In this document: piece by piece, positions 1 to 12,334 of the stretch | Position numbering within the stretch: the first letter of the stretch is position 1 | Layout of the letters: each line of letters opens with the position of its first letter | Origin: Zonotrichia leucophrys gambelii | Taxonomy: Eukaryota; Chordata; Aves; Passeriformes; Passerellidae | Direction of reading: 5' to 3' | Assembly: GCF_028769735.1 (NCBI RefSeq) | Contig: NC_088171.1 | Coordinates: 57,629,613 to 57,693,612 of the forward strand | Length of the DNA stretch: 64,000 nucleotides | Notes under the pieces: model-generated | Database searches by the model: none | What the model was told of the DNA's origin: nothing | Seen by the model: only the letters and a program-made list of their open reading frames with translations | Program-made: the position numbers and the translations under genes

Positions 1-231
1 ACTAAGGCTAACCTCAAACAGAATCCAATCTCTAACCCTGAGCCTAAACCTAACACCTAACCCTAACCATACCCCTATAATTAAACCATTCCGTAACCCT
101 AACTCTAACACTAACCCTAAATCGGTCCCTAACCCGACACCGACCCCTACGCCTAACCCTAAACCTAAACCTTAACTCTAACCCTACCCCTAACACCAAA
201 CCCTAAACTCCAACCCTAACCCTAACCCTTG
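1..231 (+). repeat. Degenerate telomeric repeat, C-rich strand
   Basis: The block is made of CCCTAA units with many single-base variants (CCCGACACC, CCATACC, CTCTAACA). The C-rich strand reads on +, the orientation expected at the left end of a chromosome. No long perfect TTAGGG tract is present, so this is subtelomeric or interstitial degenerate telomere and not the functional cap. Short apparent ORFs here are by-products of the repeat. Confidence 0.9.
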
Positions 232-2029
232 TAAGGGAAATCAGCATAGGTTTTCGGGTGGTCCCAGGATAAAAGCTGTGTCGGCAGCCATGTTGAGGCA
301 ATTTTCTGGTCCCCTTCGGATGTCTTTCAAAGCCACAGTGTGTCTTGACCCCAGGGCTCCCTGGTATAAAGTACCCTAACCCTCGGCGTAATGCTAACTG
401 TAACCCTGGTCAGGTAAATGAGCCTAGCGTTAGCGATGGTCTCAAGGAAACATCTGCGGAGGCAGCCATGTTGTGGCACATTTGTGCTCCTCTTGGGATG
501 CCTTGTACAGCTGCAGTGCCTCTGGAGGTCAGGGAATCCAAATTAAAAAAAAGCTAACACTGGGATGAACCATAACTCTAACCCTAAACAGAGTCCCAAC
601 ACTAACCCTAAAACTCAATCTAAAACATAATCCTAACCACTCCCATAAACTTAATCATTACCTTGACCCTAACACTATCCCTAACACTAACACTAACACC
701 AACATTACATCGGTCCGTAACCCTACCCCTACCCTAACCCTAACTCTAACACCAAACCCTAACCCAAACCCTAATTCTAGTCAGGTAAATCAGCCTAGGT
801 TTTTGGGTGGTCCCAGGGTAAAAGCTGTGTCGGTAGCCATGTTGAGGCAGTTTTCTGGTCCCCTTCGGATGTCTTTCAAAGCCACAGTGTGCCTTGAGCC
901 GAGGGATCCCTGATATAAAATACACTTACCCGAGACGTAATGCTAACTATAACCCTATACAGGTAAATGAGCCTAGCATTAGTGATGGTCCCAAGGAAAA
1001 ATCTGTGGAGGAAGCCATGTTGTGGCTGTTCTGCGCTCCTCTTGGGATGTCTTTTGCAACTGCAGTTAACTGGAGCTTGGGGAATCCTAATTTAAATACA
1101 GCTAAAGCCGGGTTTAACCCTAAACCTAAACCGAACTCTAACCCTGACCCTAAATCATAACCCTAACCATAACCGTAATCTTAACCCTAACCCTAGGCAT
1201 AATGCTAACTGTAACCCTAGTCAGGTAAACTAGCCTAGAGTTAGGGATGGTCCCAAGGAAAAATCTTTCGAGGTAGACATGTTCTGGGGCTTTCCTACTC
1301 CTCTTGGTATGCCTTGTGCAACTGCAGTGTCCCTGGAGCTCGGGGAATCCTAATTTAAAAATAGCTAAGGCTGGGATTAACCCGAACCCAAAACCCAAAC
1401 TGAACCCTAACCCTGACGCTAAACATTAACTCTAACCATAACTCTTACCCAACTCTAACTCTAACCCTAAACCTTAATCTGTCCCTAACACCAAGCCTAC
1501 CCGTAACCCTAACTCTAAACCCTAAACCTTACCTTAACCCTTAGTCTAACCCTAAACCAAATCCCAAACCAAACCCCAACCCTAACCATACATCTATCCC
1601 TAACACCAAACCCTAACCATAAATCTACCCCTAAACCTAACCCAAAACCCTAATTTTACCCCTAAACCCTAACCCTAACCCTAACCCTAGTCAGGTTAAT
1701 CAGCCTAGGTTTTCGGGGGTCCCAGTGTGAAAGCTGTGTCGGCAGCCATGTTGAGGCAGTTTTCTGGTCCCCTTCGGATGTCTTTCAAAGCCACAATGTG
1801 CCTGGACCCCAGGGCTCCCTGCTATAAAATACCCCAAACCTAGGCGTAATGCTAACTGTAACCCTGGTCAGGAAAATCAGCCTATAATTAGGGATGGCCC
1901 CAACGAAAATTTTGTGGACGCAGCCATGTTGTGGCGCTTTTGTGCTCATCTTGGGATGCCTTGTGAAGCTGCAGTGTCCCTGGAGCTCAGGGAATCCTAA
2001 TTTAAAAAACGATAACGCTAGGATAAACC
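232..2029 (+). repeat. Subtelomeric satellite monomers in groups separated by degenerate telomeric tracts
   Basis: Monomers of about 178 bp begin near 232, 409, 778, 957, 1219, 1689 and 1867, each with a GTCAGGTAAAT-like start, a GCAGCCATGTTG core and a TTTAAAA-like end. A variant with GGTCCCAGG..AAAAGCTGTGTCGG (near 232, 778 and 1689) is each time followed by a second type with AAGGAAAAATCTGTGGAGG. These groups are separated by CCCTAA-variant tracts of roughly 200-300 bp (about 570-777 and 1430-1688). This is a higher-order satellite/telomere mosaic. I know of no coding function. Confidence 0.85.
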
Positions 2030-3506
2030 CTAAACCTAAAGCCAACCGAAACCTAACCGTGACCCTAAAGCGTAAAACTAACCATAACCCTAACCTTAAG
2101 CCTAACCCTAACTCTAAATCTAACCCCAACCCTAAATCTGTCCCTAACAGTAAGCCTACCTGTAACCCTAAACCCTAACCCTAACCATAAATCTATCCCT
2201 TACCCTGTCTGTAACCCTAACACCAAACCCTAAACTCTAACCCTTAACTTTAAAGATAACCCTAACCCCAATCCCAAACCTAACACGAACACTACCCCTA
2301 ACCCTAACGCTAAACCCTAACCCTAACCCTAACACTAACCCTAACCCCTTACCCTAACTCTAACCCTAACCATAGCCCTAAACCCAAACCTAACCCTAAC
2401 GCAAAACTTAACCCTAACCCTAACCCCAACACAAAACCTAAGCCTATACATAAATCTAGCCCAAAAACTAACCCTAAAACTAGCCCTAACCCTAACCCTA
2501 TACCTACCCCAAATCCCAAAACCTAACCCTAACCCTAACCCTAATCCGAACCCTAACCTTAAAACTAACTAACCCTAACCCTAAGCTTAAATCCATCCCA
2601 AACACTAATCCTAAACCCTCAGCCTAACCCTAAACCCTAACCCGAACCCTGACCCTAAATCCTAACCCTAACCTTACCCTAAACCTAACCTTAAACCTAA
2701 CCCTAACCACAACCCTAACCATAGCACTAATTCCAAATCTTACCCTAACCATAGCCCTAAACCCAAACCTAACACTAACGCTATACCTAACCCTAACCCT
2801 AACCCCAATGCAAATCCTTACCCTATAAATAAATCTAGCCCTAAAACTAACCCTAAAACAAACTCTAATCTTAACCCTAACCCTAAACCTAGTCCTAAAC
2901 ACAAACCCTCACCCTAACCCTAAACCTAACCCAAACCCTAAACCTAACCCTAACCCCAAACCCTAACCCCAAACCCTAACCCTAACCATAGCCCTAAACC
3001 CAAACCTAACACTAATGTATACTTAACCCTAACACTAACCCCAAGGCAAAACCTTACCCTATAAATAAATCTAACCCTAAAACTAACCCTAAAATTAACC
3101 CTAACCTTAACCCTAACCATAAACTTAGCACTAAACACAAACCTTAACCCTAACCCTAAACCTAGCCCTAAACACAAATCCTAACCCTAAATCTAACACA
3201 AACCTTAACCCTAACCCTAACCCGAACCCCAAAACCTAACCTTAACCCAAATCCTAACAATAAAACTAAACCTAAACACAAAACCTAACCCTAACCCTAA
3301 CCCTAACCCTAAACGAACCCTAAACCCTAACCCTAACCTAACTCCAAAGCTAACCGTAACCCTAACCCTAACCCAAACCCCAAGCCTAACCCTAACCCTA
3401 ATTCTAACCCTAAACGCTGACCCCTAACCCCAAACCCTAACCCTCACCCTTACCCTAACACTAACCCCAACCCTAACCCTAACCCTAACCCTAACCCTAA
3501 CCCTAG
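2030..3506 (+). repeat. Long degenerate telomeric tract
   Basis: About 1.5 kb is almost entirely CCCTAA-type sequence with variants such as CCCAAACC, CCTTACC and AAACCTAAC. Low-complexity reverse-strand frames rich in Arg, Val, Leu and Phe arise from the repeat and are not genes. The tract interrupts the satellite series and is the longest telomere-like stretch in the window. Confidence 0.9.
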
Positions 3507-6190
3507 TCAGGTAAATCAGCTTCGTCTTTCGGATGTTCCCAAGGAAAATCTCTGGTGGCAGCAATGTTGTGGCAGTTTTGCACTCCCATTGGGTTGTCTT
3601 TTGCAGCTGCAGTGTCTGGTGCTCTAGGCTTCCTGGTTTAAAAAACCCTAAACCTCAAAGAAAACCTAATTCTATCTGTAACCCTATCAGGTAAATCAGC
3701 CTAGGGTTAGAGAGGGTCCCAAAGAAAAAGCTGTGGAGACAGCAATGTTGTGGCACTTTTGGCTCTCCTTGGGATGCCTTTTGCATCCGCAGCATGCCTG
3801 GAGGTCTGGGCTTCCCAGTTTTCATAACAGTAACCCTAGTCATGACCCTAACCCAAACCGTATATGATATAGAAAGATTTGTGCTATGGCTAGCTCCAAG
3901 GAAAAATCTGTGGTGGCAGCCATGTGGTTGCAGTTTTGCGCTCCCCTTGGGGTGTCCTTTACAACCGCAGTGTGTCTGGAGCTCGGGGATTTCTGGTTTA
4001 AGAAGCCCTAACCCTAGGCGTAACCCATATTCTAACCCTAGTGAGGTAAATCAACCTAGGATCTCGGATGTTCCCAAAGAAAAATCTCTGGACGCAGCCA
4101 TGTTGTGACAGGTTTTCGCCCCCCTTTTGGGGTGTCTGTTGCAGCTGCAGTGTTTCTGGAGCTCTGGGTTTCGCGGTTTAAAAAATCTTAACCCTAGACG
4201 TAACCATCACTCTAACCCTAGTCAGGTAAATAAGCCTAGGGTTTGCCATGGTCCGAAGGAAAAATCTGTGGAGGCAGCCGTGTTGTGACAGTTTTTTGCC
4301 CGCCTTGGGATGTATTTCACAGCTGCAGTGTGCCTGGATCTCGGGGATTCCTTCTTTAAAAAACCCTAAACCTAGGCTCAAACCCTAACTATAACGGTAG
4401 TCAGGTAAAAAAGTCTAGGATTAGGGACGGTCCAAGGTAAAAGCTGTGGAGACAACCATGTTGTGGCAGTTTTGCGCTCTGCTTGGGATGTCTTTTGCAG
4501 CCGAAGTGTGCCTGTAGCTCGGTGAGTCCAGGTTTAAAAACCCTTACCCTAAGTCTAACCCTAACCGTAACGTTAGGCAGGTAAATCAGCCGAGGTTTTA
4601 GGATGACCCCAAGATAAAAGCTGTGTTGGCAGCCATGTTAAGGCAGTTTTTTGCTCCCCTTCGGATGTCTTTCACAGCCGCAGTGTGCCTAGAGCCCAGG
4701 GCTCCCTGGTTTGAAAAACCTAACCCTAGGCCTAACCCTAACTCTAACCCTAGTCAGGTAAATCAGCCTATGGTTAGAGAGGGTCACCAGGAAAAGCTTT
4801 GGCCACAGCCAAGTTGCAGCACTTTTGCGCTCTCCTTGGGATGCCATATGCAGCCACAGTGTGCTTGGAGCTCAGGGCTTCCCAGTTTTCAAAACAGTAA
4901 CCCTAGTCTCAACCCTAACTAAAACCCCATATAATAAAGACATGGGCTATGTCTAGCTCCACGGAAATATCTGCGGAAACAGCCATGTTGTGACAGTTTT
5001 GCGCTCCCCTAGGGATGTCTTTTGCAGAGGCAGTGTTCCTGGAGCTCAGGGCTTCCTGATTTAAAAAACTCTAACCCTAGGGGTTGCCCTAACCAAAATC
5101 CCATAAAATAAAGAAAGAATTGTGGTATGGCTAGCTCCAAAGAAACATCTGTAATGGCAGCCATGTTGTTGTAGTGTTGCTCTGTCCTTGGGACGTCTTT
5201 AGCAGCCACAGTGTGCTTGGAGTTCTGGGCTTCCTGGTTGAAAAAACCCTAACTCTAGGTGTAACCTTAACGATTTACTTAGTCAGGTAAATCAGCCCAG
5301 GGTTACAGAGTGTCCCAAGGAAAAATCTGAAGAAGCAGCCATGTTGTGGCACTTTTGTGCTCCGCTTGGTATGACTTTTGCTGCCGTAGTGTGTTTGGAC
5401 CTCGAGGCTTCCTGGTTTAAACACCCTAACCCCAGGGGTAACCCTAACCAAAACCCCATATAATAGAGAAAGACATGAGGTATGGCAAGCTCCAAGGAAA
5501 CATCTGTGGTGGCAGCCATGTTGTGGCACTTTTACGCTCCCCTTGGGATGTCCTTTGCAACTGCACTGTGCCTGGAGTTCGGGGTTTCCTGGTTTAAAAA
5601 ACCCTAACCCTAGGCATAACCCTAACCCTAACCCTAGTCAGGTTAATTAGCCTAGTGTTAGAGAGGGTCCAAAGGGAAAAGCTGTGGAGGCAGCCATGTT
5701 GTTGCAGTTTTGCGCTCTCCTTGGGATGCCTTTTGCAGCCACACTGTGCCTGGAGCACTGGGCTTCAGAGTTTTCAAAACAGTAACCCTAGTCGCAACCC
5801 TAAGCAAAACCCTATATAATAAAAAAATAATTTGGTATTGCTAGCTCCAAGAAAAAATCTGTGGTGGCAGCCATTTTGTGGCAGTTTTGTGCTCCCCTTG
5901 GGATGTCTTTAGTAGCCACAATGTGTCTGGAGCTCAGGGTTTCCGGGTTTAAGAGATCCTAACCCTAGGCATAATCCTAGTCAGGTCGTAACCCTAGTCA
6001 GGTAAATCAGCCTAGGGTTAGAGAGGGTCCCAAGGGAAAAGCTGTGGAGGCAGCCATGTTGTGACAATTTTTTGCTCCCCTTGGGATGTCTTTTGCAGCT
6101 GCAGCGTGTCTGGAGCTCTAGGCTTCCTGGTTTAGAAAACCCTAACCCTAGACATAACCCTAACCTTTACCCCAGTTAGGAAATCTGCCT
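3507..6190 (+). repeat. Tandem subtelomeric satellite, about 178-bp monomer
   Basis: Some fifteen head-to-tail monomers start near 3507, 3687, 3838, 4041, 4219, 4400, 4573, 4754, 4935, 5103, 5281, 5460, 5637, 5815 and 5998. Most steps are 173-183 bp. The core includes GGCAGCCATGTTGTGGCAG and CTCCCCTTGGGATGTC, and monomers join through CCCTAACCCTAG-like telomeric motifs. Two forms exist: one with CAGGTAAATCAGCC and one with CCATATAATA..ATGGCTAGCTCC. From about 5281 they alternate, giving a dimer of about 357-361 bp. Confidence 0.88.
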
Positions 6191-6196
6191 AGGCTT

Positions 6197-6242
6197 AGAG
6201 AATTATGTCTCTCTCTTTGAACAGAGAGAGGCATAATTCTCT
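6197..6242. repeat. Near-perfect inverted repeat at the satellite edge
   Basis: Arms at 6197-6216 and 6223-6242 are 20 bp each with one mismatch and a 6-nt loop. CCTAGG occurs outside both arms (6188-6193 and 6245-6250). It sits where the satellite stops and non-repetitive DNA starts, so it may mark a rearrangement or insertion junction. Confidence 0.85.
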
Positions 6243-6250
6243 CTCCTAGG

Positions 6251-7990
6251 ATTTTTCCTGGGCAGGGCAGTGAGAAAGCTCAGAGAAGGGAATGAAAACA
6301 ATTCTTATCTCTACTTGCTGCTCCTGTTGTTTGGCATATGTGTAATGTCTTATGGAAATCGTTTACCAAAGCAGGGATTTGCTAATTGCATTCGGCTGAT
6401 GGTTGTTTGGATTGATTGGCAAATTAGGTCAAAGCTGTGTTGTGACTGTTGGAGACAGCCATGGGTTTTTTTCTTGAGTATCTCTTTAGTACAGTATCTC
6501 TTTAACATAGTATAGAATTGGTGTAATATAGTATAGCTTAATAAGGCCATTGTTCAGCCTTCTGAATCATGGAGTCAGAGCACATTATTTCCTCGCTGAG
6601 GGTCACTCATCTATGGTAATTAATACCAAAAGTGTAGAAAAGTGGGAGTGATTCACATACAAAAATGCTCAACATGGACAAGACAATGAAAAAATGGTAG
6701 ACCGTGCTGTCATGTTTTAACTACTAGAAGCCACACCCTTCTTCTCAGAAGCCAGAGACAGTCCTTTTCTCCCACAGCTGGCATTGACATGAGATGGTAT
6801 CAGCTAACATTGATGACCTGGCCAAAACTAGGACAGAAGGTTTGAGAGAGGTATCAGAATTGTCCACTGCAGACAGTTTCATGTAATGACAAATTGAAAC
6901 TGTCTGAGGGGTATTTTGGGAAAAGTTAAGGTCCATTCCTTGCTGAAATGAAAACACATAATTGGTTGTAGCCAACATCCTTTTAATCAGCTAAGTACCT
7001 GAGTCAATAATTGTCTGGTTTATAGGAATTTGATACAGTAGGGTTATTCATCAACTGCAAACCTGACAAGTAACACCATTAAGAATACTTTGCTATGACA
7101 AAGTGTAAGTTTTTCTAAAGACTGCTGGCTTCAAAGGAGAATTTTTCTAATGTTGTACTTTTACCAACTAAAAAAGCCTCAATACAGAAGGCAGAACATC
7201 TGCAGCTTCCAGGTACCACTGGATAAATCCCCAAAGCCAACCTGAGCTCCTTCTGTAAAATATGTTAAAGAATCACTCTGATGTGGCCCTAACAATAGTA
7301 ATACACTAAGGTGAATTCTTTTCATATGCTGAGATCAAAAGCTGAAGTTCAGTGTGTTGTCTAGATTTATTCCCATACTCCTAAGTGCCAGTTTCTGTCT
7401 CCACTTTCCCTAACCCTGGGCAGAAATAGGGTCATGTTTTCTACAGAATTTGTGGCTATTCTTGCACATCATTCACACTTCCTCTTCTATTGACGGTTCC
7501 AAATTTTAATGTTCAAGTCTAGTTATTCTAACTACAGTCTTGGGCAGTTTTCATGTGACTGATCCCTCATCCCTAAAATTAGCATGTGTATTAACTGTAC
7601 CAAAAGAACTAAACGGTCCCTCCAGATGATGATTTAAGCATTTTAACATACTGCTATAAAGATGGGCATTTTGTTGTGATCAGTCTCAGTAGACTATTTT
7701 CAGAGCTAACAAATTGTAGTTTTCAGTATGCTCTTCAACTCACATTTTGAAAATTGTTTTGGGAACTGAATGTTTTCTTTACAGCCTAAGTTTTTTATCT
7801 GTCACAATTATGGCAATCTAAACCTAACACAGAAAGTGCATCAGGGAATTCTAACACACCCTTTCTCAGAGAAGCACTTCAATTTCAGCATTGTGAGCCC
7901 TGAAACAACTGATATGCATGAAAGTTTCATACTTCTCTCAATTAACAAGCTCTTTTCCTAATACTATTAGCCTGAAGTCCATTTATCTAC
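6251..7990. other. Unclassified AT-rich DNA
   Basis: I see no satellite, transposon hallmark or convincing coding frame. Short ORFs (77 codons or fewer) have no recognisable domains and lack coding-like composition. Confidence 0.6.
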
Positions 7991-7995
7991 AAAAC

Positions 7996-8399
7996 CTTGC
8001 AATAGTCCAACACAATGAAGCAAGGGCCAGCAAGGGCAAAAATGAGGGCAAAAGAACCAAAAAGCAGGCTAAGCCAGGGCAAAAATAAAAGACCAAAGTC
8101 TTGTGATGCAGTTACTTTTATACCCCCTGGCTGCTCCCAAACTCTGCCTGCTGACAGGAGACCATTGGCCCAGTCCAACATTCCACTGGAGTCCGTTGGT
8201 GGAGACCTTTCACCATCTGATTGGCGAAGCCTCTGGTGCCTTTGGTGCTCCCCTGCTGAGGCCTGCTCCATGTGAGATACAAAATGGTTGCCAGGCAATT
8301 CTTGCCCAGAGACAAGATTTTCTCCATCTTCTCCTAGTTGACTCCTGCAAGTGGCACATGTGTAATCCCTCCCCCCATCTGACAAAAAATGCTGAGACA
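7996..8399 (-). mobile_element. LTR-like fragment, antisense
   Basis: Read on the minus strand there is a TG-type start near 8399, CCAAT motifs near 8222 and 8163 and a TATAAAAG-like box near 8118, a promoter layout typical of an LTR U3. The block is more GC-rich than its surroundings. No target duplication was found, so the ends are approximate. ORFs of 60-180 codons on both strands here are unlikely to be genes. Confidence 0.45.
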
Positions 8400-8485
8400 G
8401 AAATCAAAATTAGATTGGCCGCTCAAAGTAACCACTTCTTTTTTTTCCTTTTATGCCAATTGCAGAAGATTATGATCATACTCTG

Positions 8486-8642
8486 TTTCAAAATCTTGAA
8501 GCTGGGAAGGAACAATCCCAGGCACCAGCACATGCTGGGACAGACTGAACACTGGAAAGCATCTCGGCTGAGACAGAGTCTTGTTGATCTCAGGCTGACT
8601 ATGCATTGTCATTCACTCTCAGGAATGAGAGCTACACTCAGT
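8486..8642 (+). mobile_element. CR1 LINE fragment (reverse transcriptase 3' part)
   Basis: The + strand translation contains LGRNNPRHQHMLG, which resembles the CR1 reverse-transcriptase C-terminal region. The piece is about 150 bp, has neither a 5' end nor the 3' terminal repeats, and is a dead truncated copy. Confidence 0.6.
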
Positions 8643-10887
8643 TAACAGGTAGTTTTTTTGTGATAGCACTGGCTTCTGGTGGTGCAATTATCCTCCATAA
8701 AAAGATCAGATGTCTAGTCTACGTAATGTGATTAAATGCACCTGAAATTGAACTTGGCAAAATCATGAGTGATCACTTTGAAAACCTTAGGTTTACACAT
8801 AATAATAAATCATTATCCAGAGGTAAGAAGTATAAAAGCTTATTGTTAAAAGTGACCTTTAAACACTTTATAGTTTCAAAATATTTCAAAGTATTACAGT
8901 CTAGACTCTAATGCAAATCCTTACTCACATGTGGAGGATTATTTCCTCTGAATAATGCCAGGAGTCTCTGAAGAACCTTTTAAAGGACAGCTTCTGGAAC
9001 ATGGTACTCTAGAAGTTGTATCTCAATGCGGAGGCTTATTTCAAGATTGATAAAACATCTGCAATTCTCTCTCCTAATTTTAATTATTTTCATAATGCCT
9101 TTCTTAGGTACTGCCAAATACCTTGAAATGCACCACATCTCAGTTAAAATAATAAATCTCAGCATATAATAAATATGTCCATTTTCCCTTGGGAGCCAAC
9201 ACACTAATTAGCAGAGTAATTAATAAAAAAAAGCTGGAAGTCTATATTGGACTTGAATGACAAAATCAAATTTTGAAACACAATTTTCATACAAAAATAA
9301 TCTTTAAATAATAATAAATATTTTGCTTACTGCAGTCTACAGACTTCTACCAAGTCACTCTTAAGACTGTATATTATGGTGCTCTTGAATGCTATACACT
9401 GGTTTCATTTTTTTTTTCTGCAATTATCCCAAGAAAAGATAGTGTCCTAGATTGTTTCTGATTCTAAATTAAATTAGTGATATGTGGAACCACATTTTCT
9501 ACTATGTGAAATACTTTACTTGGTTTGGACTCCTTTGTGACTGGAAAAAATTTTCAAATAATGGTAATCACAAGAGCAAGTGTCATTTAGTTATTTTTAT
9601 AAGCATATTTCTTGTGTGTGTCAACATACATGTCCTACACATACTACAGCACGAAGACATTGCACCAATGCACCAACATATAATACATTATATTTAAGAA
9701 CTGCAGCATTTGGTATTCTTTAATTTGAAAAGATGTATTTAAGAAGTCAAACAATAGTTTGACAGTTGTGTAGACTACAAATAAAGGTTTAGAACTTGCA
9801 CGTGAAATATTTACCTCTGTGCACTACTGAATATACATTGCATAGCACACACTGCCTGTATTAATGCTGCATTATGGTGCACTGACAGAAAACATGCCAA
9901 TGACTAGAAATCAAGCAGACAGGAACCAGCATATTCCAAGAAAATTGTATTCTCTTTTCCCCTCTTATACAGAATTACCACAAGTGAGCAAAGGTTCTTT
10001 TTATCTATCTGCTCTTCACACTCCTTTTGACAGAAAAGTAGGTTCTTTCCTAAAAGATTACAAATTAGAGGAATAGAGTATATATAAATTTATATATATA
10101 TGAAAATATATCCATTTTCTCCCAGGGCAGATTTAGAGTACAACATAATCCCTTTTTTATACTAAATAACATTGCGTATCCAGTGCCAAAACACACTTTT
10201 AGAAGAAGAGGTAGACAGACTAAGTTCCCAAAACAAAATTATTTTACTTTCAGAAGACAAAAGGGAAAAAGACTGTATCAGTTAAATACCTTATTAAGAA
10301 GCAAGATTCCTGAAACTGTAGGTTGTAATGTGTCAAATCATCTATATTTTCACCCTGTAAAAACCCAATTCTTTTTATTCTTCTCCACTCCTCAACATGC
10401 AAATAATACACCCTCTCAATTTATGTATGCATATAACAGAATGAGGGATTCTTTCTATGCTTGATATTATGCTGACATGCAAATAAATACTTTGTCTTTG
10501 AGTACCACAAATAGGATTTTAAGCACCGTGCAATGACCATATAAAATACTGTTAAGCACTCAGATGTTATGTTATGCTTCCTTTAGCTAATTTGTTTCTC
10601 CATGCAGCCCAACAAGATTATTTTTGAGGGAAATGCATGAATACCAACAAAGCTTCTTCAGATCAGGTATTCCAACTGATATTTACAGTGTAACTTATAC
10701 TACCAACTTCACTTCAGTCATTATCCATCACCTATGATCCAATGAGAAAGTGAACTTCCAGCCTACCAAGCTTCATCTATCACCATATGCTATGACTACT
10801 CAGGCAAAGGATCTGATGGTGCAAGAACTGAAACATATAATACATGAAAAATTTTCGATAATAGTTGGAATATCTCCATGTGAATTC
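8643..10887. other. Unclassified AT-rich DNA
   Basis: There are AT-rich runs (for example the TATATA cluster near 10078-10110) and no recognisable gene or transposon. ORFs up to 93 codons lack domains. Confidence 0.6.
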
Positions 10888-10891
10888 TCCT

Positions 10892-11330
10892 TTTTATAGA
10901 TGAGTAATGAGATAGTTGGCTCTCACAATTAAGGGGTGAACATTATATGTACGGCAAGGCAAGTTTTGTAGACATACAGTTATATTGCTGTAATATGTCC
11001 TCCCCCCCTCCATTCGTATCACGGGATGGCCTTGGTAGTTGGGGCATTTGGGGAGGGTTGGCTTGTTACTATAGTAACACCTGACCTCCAATCAAGATGT
11101 AAGAAAGTGATCACCACTGGATGGCAAGGAAGGAGTTGGCTGACAAGACTCTAGGAGGGGCCAGAGATATAAAAGGGGGGGCACCCATCTTGAAGACGAG
11201 CACATGGGTGGCGAGTAGTCATGGGGGTTCCCAGCACTAAAAACTTTTTCCTTATTCAGTCCTTTGTTGTAATTTTTGTTAAGGTTTAAGAAAACTTGGA
11301 AATTTTGAAAGTGAGGACTCTTTTCTCACA
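10892..11330 (+). repeat. ERV-A 5' LTR
   Basis: This 439-bp copy is highly similar to 14742-15184. The expected first bases TG read TT here, while the end CTCACA is kept. A TATAAAAG box lies at 11168-11175, so U3 is about 300 bp. Between 10894 and 11091 the minus strand happens to be open for 65 codons in both LTRs; this reflects LTR identity and is not a gene. Confidence 0.9.
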
Positions 11331-11332
11331 AA

Positions 11333-11350
11333 TGGGCAATCGTCCCAGAC
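11333..11350 (+). promoter_or_regulatory. Probable tRNA primer-binding site of ERV-A
   Basis: The site begins two bases after the LTR with TGGG and contains CGTCCC, resembling a proline-tRNA-type site with several mismatches. Position supports the role; the tRNA assignment is tentative. Confidence 0.5.
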
Positions 11351-12334
11351 AAAAACCTAAAAATCTCGTCTCTGTGGCTGTAGGAGATTTCAGAGGGGAA
11401 GCGCACCCTGCCATAAGTTTGGCAACTCCATCAAGTTCTCCTACAACCATTGGTGATTGCAGGTCAGCACTGGAGACAACAAAGGACTGAGTAACAAAAA
11501 AGAAGAGGGGGAAGAGGAAGCACATGAAACCTGTGAGTATTTGCGTGCATGTGAGAGTCTGATAGGGTGCTTGGAGCCTGTGTTAGAGCTACTGGATTTG
11601 AGGATGCTCAAGAACACCTGGGGGTACCAGGTTGAGAGGTACTGGGTTTGGGGGTGTTTGACTGCGTTGATGTGGGCGGCAGGGTCTCAGAGGCCATGGC
11701 AGGAGGCCATGTGGGTGGCAGTTGGTGGGAGTGCGGGAACAGCGGCAGCACCAGGAGCGGCGCCAGGAGTGCGTCGCAACTCGGGCTCAGCAAAGTGGGG
11801 CCACAGGAGCCCACATGGTGGTGGGGGAGTCTTTTGGCAATTGTCCTAGCGCAGCAAGGGGCACCAAAGCAGCTGGACTGTGGAGACTTTTCTGCAGTAT
11901 CTGCTGGCGTAAAAACCACTGGGCCGCAGGAGCCCACATTACGGGGGAGCTTTCGGCAATTGTCCTAGCACGCCAAAAAGCACTGGGGTGCGAGACCCCG
12001 ACAGCAAAAGAATAGAAGGGCTGACCCAGTCACACAAGAGTTCCTGGACAGCAGGCAGAGTTTTTTTATTTGTTCCACCCTGCCAGGGAGAAAGTAAGGT
12101 TTTTTCCTTCTTTCTCTTTTCCTCTCTCTCTCTTTTTCTATTTTCTTTTTCTTTCTAACCAATCAGTTAGGTGTGCTCTGTCAGGAGAGTCTGTGGTTAG
12201 CCAGTTGGAGGGCAGGCTCTTTTGGGAGAGCCTGTAGTTAGCCAATCTTGATTGGAGAGGCGGGTTCTGTCAGGAGGGCCTGTGGTTGGAAAGATGAGAT
12301 CTATGGGGGGAAGGCCTGTGATCAGCCAGTCAGG
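11351..12334 (+). other. ERV-A leader (5' untranslated region)
   Basis: About 1 kb lies between the primer site and the likely gag start. It has a GC-rich part (11690-12000) with an imperfect direct repeat about 120 bp apart: CAGGAGCCCACAT at 11804 and 11927, GGCAATTGTCCTAGC at 11836 and 11955. A pyrimidine-rich run follows at about 12098-12157. Such leaders normally carry packaging and dimerisation signals. ORFs of 97-130 codons here overlap in different frames and look incidental. Confidence 0.6.

Noticed and set aside
1150..3177. Reverse-strand frames rich in Arg, Val, Leu and Phe
   Set aside because: They are translations of degenerate CCCTAA repeats; periodic composition and no start context or domain.
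3507..6190. Regular spacing taken as a CRISPR array
   Set aside because: Monomers of about 178 bp are similar throughout, with no short repeats and unique spacers, in vertebrate DNA.
11457..12015. Several frames of 97-130 codons in the ERV-A leader
   Set aside because: They overlap in different frames in GC-rich leader sequence and lack Gag-like features.
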